64,000 nucleotides of DNA from positions 186,001-250,000 of the forward strand of contig MBPM02000035.1 in NCBI GenBank assembly GCA_001695595.3, given 5' to 3'. This DNA comes from Plasmopara viticola (Eukaryota > Oomycota > Peronosporomycetes > Peronosporales > Peronosporaceae). Each line of letters begins with the position of its first letter. Positions within the stretch are counted from its first letter, which is position 1. Below, piece after piece: positions 58,759-64,000 of this stretch. Made by a program: the position numbers and the translations under genes. The notes beneath the pieces are model-generated. The model saw only the letters and a list, made by a program, of their open reading frames with translations. It was not told the origin of the DNA and made no database searches.

Positions 58759-58838
58759 AACCCCCCAAAATATGTACCATATTGGCATTTGAGCTGTCAA
58801 GCTACTAAATTAAGGATTAGCTACTATGTCCATCCATC

Positions 58839-60224
58839 CTAAACGACGTAATTTTTGCCTGCGACCATCTTGTGTTTAGTAATAGTCTTTAATCGGTGCA
58901 GCGACGATGTCGGAGCTAGAACGCTTGCCTTGCCGTGCCGGCTTTTCGCCCACGAATAAAACATGACGCCGCTTACGACAATGAGCGCGGCAACGCCTCG
59001 TTTCGTGTCAAAACACTGCGATTCCTGCTGGCTACAATACAACATGGAGCTAATCACAAAGACACAGACAGCCCGTAAGCTCTGCATGATACCAGTCGTA
59101 ACCGCACCACAAGAGCCCAACATGACAAAGTATGTGAGTCCATGCGCTAACTGAGACAACGTGTACGCCACAAGTGCAGAGACAATAAACGTTGTGTTGC
59201 CATTGGCCTCAACGATCGACTGCGTCACGAGTGCGTCCCATTCTGGCAGCACAAAGATACTTTGGTAGATGGCGATGATCGCGACACAACTTGAACCGAT
59301 TTTGAGACACAATTCTCTTGGATGTGGCCGCTCTGCCAGCTTTAAAGTATACTCTCCTGTGACGTAGTTTCCACCGTAAAATGCCGCCCCTATCACTGTG
59401 TTCAAACAGCCCATCAGCACAATCGTATTGTCTTGTTCATTCCCGGACTCTCCCAAAGCACTGAATGCCAGTCCAAACGTCACCAATACAATGCCAAACC
59501 ATTCCTCCTTGGACACAATCTTTTTGAGGAAAAAGCGAGACATAAGCGCTGACCAGCAGATGACACTAGAGTACACGACCTGGTACAATCCGCTCCCGGC
59601 CATAGATAAGCCTAAAGTGGAGAAGATGCAGCCAGCAAAGTCTAGCACGATCGATACAATGATACAAAGCTGCACCGTGGATAGCGACAAGGAGACGGAG
59701 GACGGCGTCATGTGAAAGCCGATGATCGGCTTTGTCTCGTCATCGCTGCTATTGGCTTCCTCCTCCTTCTGACTCTCCCCCTCAATCAAAGCAGTTCGCC
59801 GCGTAAGCTCTATGTCCATAGCCTCCGATACAATCGAGTGACAGGGTGTAAACGTAAGCTCGTCAGTCTGCAAGGGCGTGAGCTCAGGCTGCTCGACGTC
59901 GTCCTCGGGAGCTCTGCTGGTCGCGGTCTGCTGCTTCTGATCACTCGTCGTAGCTTCCTCTTTCTTCTTCTGTATCCGAACCAGCTTATCCTCCCTCTTC
60001 TGATCAGCAGCGGCAGCATCCATGACAGGTAGCAACCCCACGAGCATCATGCCCAGGTAATTGCACAGTGGTAGTAGCATAGCCGTCTGGTCCCCCGCGC
60101 CTTGGTAAAACACAAATTGGGCCACACACGTAGAGAGCACACCGGTGAGTAGAAACACTCCCTGCACCAGCAACTTTTGGAGCAAGTCGCCGCCTTTCGA
60201 CGTTGAGACCTTAGGAACGTCCAT
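58839..60224 (-). CDS. drug/metabolite-transporter superfamily protein (SLC35F-like)
   Basis: A 461-residue multi-pass protein with ATG start and roughly ten hydrophobic segments: ~18-40, 47-68, 183-206, 213-232, 242-258, 268-290, 306-326, 345-370, 380-397 and 410-426. A long acidic, cytosol-like loop (~70-175) separates the second and third segments. The stretch SMAGSGLYQVVYSSVICWSAL..FFLKK..S..EWFGIVLV is the EamA/SLC35F-type repeat signature (end of one helix, then a lysine-containing loop and the next helix). The substrate is unknown; related proteins move nucleotide sugars or other small metabolites across organelle membranes. A histidine/lysine-rich C-terminal tail follows the last helix. 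It is divergent from the J-protein gene, about 290 bp between starts. Confidence 0.88.
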   Translation of the reverse strand: MDVPKVSTSKGGDLLQKLLVQGVFLLTGVLSTCVAQFVFYQGAGDQTAMLLPLCNYLGMMLVGLLPVMDAAAADQKREDKLVRIQKKKEEATTSDQKQQTATSRAPEDDVEQPELTPLQTDELTFTPCHSIVSEAMDIELTRRTALIEGESQKEEEANSSDDETKPIIGFHMTPSSVSLSLSTVQLCIIVSIVLDFAGCIFSTLGLSMAGSGLYQVVYSSVICWSALMSRFFLKKIVSKEEWFGIVLVTFGLAFSALGESGNEQDNTIVLMGCLNTVIGAAFYGGNYVTGEYTLKLAERPHPRELCLKIGSSCVAIIAIYQSIFVLPEWDALVTQSIVEANGNTTFIVSALVAYTLSQLAHGLTYFVMLGSCGAVTTGIMQSLRAVCVFVISSMLYCSQQESQCFDTKRGVAALIVVSGVMFYSWAKSRHGKASVLAPTSSLHRLKTITKHKMVAGKNYVV

Positions 60225-60512
60225 TCTACGCTTTGGGCGGTGTTTTCAAAAGTGTGACGTCAAGGGCCCATGTGAACGCTAAACAATGTGCGATTGAACG
60301 ATTTATGGCAGGACCTGCCTCTTCCATTTAAAATTGTCGAGATGGATTCGCCGTATTGCGTCTATTAAGAGGAGAGGAAAATTAATCGTACTTTACCGCG
60401 AGACCTTGTCTCACCAAAGCTGTACCTTTTCCTGGAAAGTGGCTTGGGCTAGGAATAATTACTGCACAGTTTTGAGTAAGCAGAAGGTTTGACGATTAGT
60501 TGATTGGTTGAA
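60225..60512. promoter_or_regulatory. bidirectional promoter region (transporter / J-protein)
   Basis: A 288-bp divergent spacer between two start codons must contain both promoters. No specific element was recognised. Confidence 0.5.
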
Positions 60513-61180
60513 ATGAGCTCACAAGCTCGCAGATCTGTCATGGACAAGGAGGCACAAGAGTCGGGCTACTACTCGGTCCTTGATGTAAACGTGGACGCAA
60601 GGCAATTGTCTAACTTATTACCGTCTACATTCTACTTGTCGGTACTTATTGTTGGGTTATGCGCAGTCCGTCTGTCATCGTCAAGGCTTACCACTCCAAG
60701 GCTCTCAAGTATCATCCAGACAAGAATCCCAGTGCCAAGTCGGATCAGTTTCAGGCTATCACCGAGGCCTACGAAGTCTTGTCGGATCCGGAAAAGCGAC
60801 GGCTGTACGACCACTATGGTCCATCGCTCAAGCCTCAACTTAACGAGACTCTCGCCGAGTTGGCACCGCTATTACTATCCTTCGGAACGGGGTTCCTCGG
60901 GTCCAGTGTACGCGCCTATAAAGGCTTATTGAGTGCCCGAGTCTTGTTTGGCTGGGAAGTCTGTCTTATAGGCTTGGCTGGCATGTACTTCTGTCATCGG
61001 CCTAGCGTTAATGAAAGCGTGAAGCCGCCAATTAAGCCCCAACTTAAGCTTAAAAAGGAGTTTGTATCCGTGTCCGACTACGTGACCATTACATCTATGG
61101 GACTACTGGTCGGCAACTTAAGCGGTTGGGCAGCCACGTCGGTTGTACTACTTTGTAAGGCCATTACGTTGGGAAGCTAG
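60513..61180 (+). CDS. membrane-anchored J-domain (DnaJ/Hsp40) co-chaperone, two exons
   Basis: Coding exons 60513-60601 and 60667-61180 give a 200-residue protein. The ATG at 60513 is the first in frame. Joined across the 65-nt intron, helix I ([12 protein letters not shown]) runs straight into [16 protein letters not shown] and the catalytic H-P-D-K-N, then [21 protein letters not shown]. Only this junction restores a full J-domain and the frame. The J-domain occupies ~20-85; two hydrophobic segments follow (~125-147 and ~175-197), so it is a membrane-anchored Hsp70 co-chaperone with an N-terminal J-domain. The G/F and zinc-finger regions of classical DnaJ are absent (type III). Organelle unknown. 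Confidence 0.88.
60602..60666 (+). other. GC-AG intron of the J-protein gene (65 nt)
   Basis: The donor reads AG|GCAATT and the acceptor GCGCAG|T. Length 65 shifts the frame by two, exactly the offset between the frame of helix I and the frame of the HPD exon. A GT donor seen at 60585 would give the wrong frame and remove conserved residues. Confidence 0.8.
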
Positions 61181-61741
61181 CGTGGAGATGCGACTGCGCA
61201 CGGTCAATATTTGATTGTTTGAATTTGCTGTAGGCAAGAGGATTGTATTAGGATTAAGCTTCTGATTTAGCTGTCGAATTACTACAAAAGTTAATTGAAA
61301 TTTTGTTCTATATCACACATTGCAAATTAACGTACGAATTACATGCGCGAGATAGTACTTTGTCAATTATTTCTTAACCTAGAAAATAACTAGTTTATGC
61401 ACGAGATTTAAGAAGAAACGATTAACGCTGATTGTGACACACATGATATGATAATGCAGAACTCACGCTATGAAAATTGTAATAAAGAATCGGAGCGCAG
61501 TACGCAAGACGTGAATTCTAAAGCAATGTTTTCGACTGTGGAGCGCATGACGCGATGCTCACTTGAGCAAACATGGAGCATGAGACAAATTGTATTTGCT
61601 ACACAGCAAAGGCGATTATTGTAATGCAATCTACAATTCGGACTGACTGATCAAAATTAAATTAAATATAGAGATACATGGTAATATTTTTGAGTCGTGC
61701 ACAAGAATAGATGACTTTTCAGTGTCTGAAGAATAGCGTCC
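61181..61741. other. intergenic AT-rich DNA
   Basis: No gene or repeat recognised. Confidence 0.45.
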
Positions 61742-61950
61742 GTGTGCTGTTCTATTTCTTTGCGACAATTACAGAGCTTAATGGTTGACTGGTATACTCT
61801 TTTAGTTTTGTCTCTCTCAGTGGACCTCGCTTTGTATGCAGTAAGCAACCAGGAATGGCAAGAAAGACCTCTTAAGCACGTCAAGGATTCCGTATTGCGA
61901 AGTGCTTCTGGAACAAATTATTCGACCGAAATGGTATTATATTACTATCC
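61742..61950 (+). mobile_element. Copia RT/RNase H junction fragment
   Basis: One frame reads SLMVDWYTLLVL..SVDLALYAVSN followed by RPLKHVKDSVLRSASGT, which lines up with the Copia stretch S-L-x-G-x-L-x-Y-x-x-x-x-x-R-P-D-L-x-x-A-V-S...H-x-x-x-x-x-x-V-L-R-Y-L-x-G-T. No further domains surround it, so it is a small piece of a dead element. Confidence 0.5.
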
Positions 61951-62776
61951 ATTTCTTCACTATATTTTAACTCTCGAAAATTTCATCAATTTCCATGTTC
62001 TCCAAAACCCAAAATACTGTGTCAGAGAGCCCCTACCTCTGACGATAAACTAATGACTTTCTCAATGCAGAGCGAAACGATTTCATCGCTCCTCCCGTCC
62101 ACGAGAGTATTAAGCTTTCTCACGCTAATATACTTTAAAACTTTGCAAAGTCGCACAGGCTTACGAGTTGAAAAGACATTCTCATGGAACATCAATAGAC
62201 CCATTCTCGATTATTGAACCCATTGTGCAAGTAAAGTCGTCCGAATTTCGACTCCGTTACGCCACATCAGAGTTATCTCTCACCATAATGGAAACAGGGC
62301 TACAGTATGACAACAAGCTGAAGATTGCAGCACAATAAAGGCCCAGCATCTAACTATCGCTATGGTGCTCGGACTCGATGAGCACATCCAGCATCAGATA
62401 TTTTTTTGCAACCTATGCAATGCGTAGAGATCGAGTTATTGCGTTTTTTCTGAAAAAAATTAGAGAACTTGTGCAATGTAGTCCATGAAAATGAGAGTTC
62501 ATTTTTGCATGAAAAATGCGATAGATAGACGGCTCGGTAGCCTTTCCGGGAGCTGAAAGCGGGAAAATAAAAATGAATCTTCCTTTTTTATTGATCTGGA
62601 TACTCATCTTCGTGTGATAATGTGGGTTCATTCGCATAATACTCATTAATAGCATATTTGAATATTTCCCTCTCAACTTATGAAACCTAACCACGCTACT
62701 GTTAATAACCAGCTTAAAATCTATCGTTTCAAAAACTAAAAATGTGATTCAGATCAAAGTTTCCTGTTGAATGACC
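61951..62776. other. intergenic region 3' of the armadillo-like gene
   Basis: Non-coding AT-rich DNA with no recognisable feature. It must contain the 3' UTR and polyadenylation site of the gene on the minus strand. Confidence 0.4.
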
Positions 62777-64000
62777 TTAAAATGAGGTGGAAAGTGGCTC
62801 AAGCTGATGTGACCTCCGTTTTGCGGTTGACACTGGAGATTTATGAGGACTGTTTGGTGTGTTGCTTCGATTATTGCTAAGCAAGCCGTGTGTAGTTGAA
62901 ACTTCACTGCTCGTTGCATCCTGACGAGCCTGCGAAAGCGTAGATTGCTTTCTACCATTCACCTTTCTATCAGGTTTTGAAGGTTCTTCAACTGCTTTTT
63001 CTTCGAAACGAAGTCTTGGTAGCTCGTCCTGACACGATTTAGATGTCGTCAAAGTGCCATTTAGTATCGTCGACCCGACGACGCAGCTTTTAGCAAGTTC
63101 TTCGTCAACATTTACTTGCACCTTGCCCGGTTTCGGATCCGAGAGCAATTGAAAGCAGCCCAGCATCGTGTCTGTGCTGCATGTTCGTGGAGAGGCTAAT
63201 TTTAAACTTTGCGGATGCTTCTTCAATGACTGCGATAAGGTCGGACTCCGTAATTTTCCACCCGGTGGTTCCTTACTTCGACGATTTTCACCTTCACTAG
63301 CATCTGAGTCAAAATCCTCACAGTAATCAAATTCATGTAAACCTGAAGGCAGAGGCGCCTCCAGAGATACCTTCTTGTCAGCTTGAGCTGCTATGATTGT
63401 GCTGTTGCTACTTCCCTCAATCTCAGTGCACGAGTCCAGATCAGTAATCAATACTTTAGTCCAGTCTGCTGGTTCACCACTTTGCTCAATCGCTCGATTT
63501 GAAGTCCACAGCAATGAAATTGACTCGTTCACTGCCGGAGGTGGAGTCGCGAGCGTATACAGATTTGCTGAAAGAGTGACAAGTACTTCGGGCTGGTGAG
63601 AGTCAGCGAGAGCGGCAATAGCCGTCACAATTCCTTCTTGAACCACCTTGTCCACGTAAGGTTCCCCCCATTGAGAAACAATCGTGATAGTTTTTGCTGT
63701 GTCCACTGTTGAATCCGAACTGCTTGAGGTTTGAGCCAAATCAGATGAAGGAGACTGGATTGCTAGCGCCTGAAGTGCTAACGAACACACGTGCCGCTTG
63801 AAAGGCGTCGCAGCATTTAAACCAAGGCGAAGAAGCACCTTGACGGCATCGTGCTTGATCAACTCGCGTTTAGAATGACGAAGTTGTGCCAAATTGTAAA
63901 GCGATACTATCACATGCTCGCGAGTCTGAGGATCTATAGACTGTGAGAATGACAAGACGATGGGTACTAACGTAGACTGAGAGGTCAGTCGTTGACTACG
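62777..64000 (-). CDS. armadillo/HEAT-like repeat protein, 3' part only
   Basis: The frame is open through the right edge, so the start and the N-terminal part lie outside the window; 407 residues are visible. The first ~100 visible residues form armadillo-like helices (VPIVLSFSQ, TREHVIVSLYNLAQLRHSKRELIKHDAVKVLLRLG, FKRHVCSLALQALA), and a further helical repeat includes VQEGIVTAIAALADS and VLVTLSANLYTLA. The remaining ~230 residues are low-complexity, with acidic and Ser/Pro/Lys-rich stretches and no domain I recognise. Armadillo folds serve as protein-interaction scaffolds, but the specific role is unknown. Its frame has no in-frame ATG in the outermost visible part. Confidence 0.8.
   Translation of the reverse strand, partial: RSQRLTSQSTLVPIVLSFSQSIDPQTREHVIVSLYNLAQLRHSKRELIKHDAVKVLLRLGLNAATPFKRHVCSLALQALAIQSPSSDLAQTSSSSDSTVDTAKTITIVSQWGEPYVDKVVQEGIVTAIAALADSHQPEVLVTLSANLYTLATPPPAVNESISLLWTSNRAIEQSGEPADWTKVLITDLDSCTEIEGSSNSTIIAAQADKKVSLEAPLPSGLHEFDYCEDFDSDASEGENRRSKEPPGGKLRSPTLSQSLKKHPQSLKLASPRTCSTDTMLGCFQLLSDPKPGKVQVNVDEELAKSCVVGSTILNGTLTTSKSCQDELPRLRFEEKAVEEPSKPDRKVNGRKQSTLSQARQDATSSEVSTTHGLLSNNRSNTPNSPHKSPVSTAKRRSHQLEPLSTSF

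Noticed and set aside
1..64000. CRISPR arrays, bacterial operons, phage or defence islands
   Set aside because: No regularly spaced short repeats, Shine-Dalgarno-linked gene runs or phage genes; the window is clearly eukaryotic nuclear DNA.

Overview
This window is nuclear DNA from a eukaryote, most probably an oomycete of the Peronosporales (Phytophthora or downy-mildew type). The support is: mostly intronless compact genes in tight divergent or convergent groups, a eukaryotic tRNA with internal Pol III boxes and no encoded CCA, protein families typical of a protist (PH-containing lipid kinase, SNARE, DEAH helicase, LRR/coiled-coil protein), and long gene-poor tracts full of decayed Copia, L1-type LINE, MULE and tRNA-derived SINE copies. 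The species cannot be fixed from the sequence alone.

Layout. 0-6.5 kb: gene-poor, with a small Cys-rich ORF open to the left edge, a two-copy degenerate repeat, and a tRNA-headed SINE bounded by a 17-bp target-site duplication. 6.6-9.25 kb: two convergent lipid-signalling genes, a PH + DAGK-type lipid kinase (+) and a stand-alone PH protein (-). 9.3-37.3 kb: repeat-rich desert with a ~100-bp tandem repeat, a nearly complete but broken Copia element with two diverged LTRs, an intact tRNA-Arg(CCU) followed by two abutting hairpins, and a second Copia relic. 37.3-40.7 kb: a Qa-SNARE with an apparent CaaX end (+), convergent with a DEAH-box RNA helicase (-). 41.2-53.1 kb: Copia gag-protease and integrase pieces, a MULE transposase relic and a ~6-kb L1-type LINE relic. 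53.8-61.2 kb: the densest gene island, in order a type II membrane glycosyltransferase-like protein (-), an LRR/coiled-coil protein (+), a drug/metabolite-superfamily transporter (-) and a membrane-anchored J-domain protein (+) whose frame is restored only by a 65-nt GC-AG intron. 61.2-64 kb: a small Copia fragment and the 3' part of an armadillo-like gene that runs off the right edge.

The genes look like independent housekeeping functions (lipid phosphorylation, membrane fusion, RNA remodelling, glycosylation, centrosome/flagellum-like scaffold, transport, chaperoning). No operon-like or defence-like system was recognised. The most unusual observations are the anchorless Qa-SNARE ending in a CaaX box, the GC-AG intron in the J-protein gene, the SINE with a clear target-site duplication inside an older repeat, the ~100-bp satellite abutting a Copia LTR, and the paired hairpins downstream of the tRNA.
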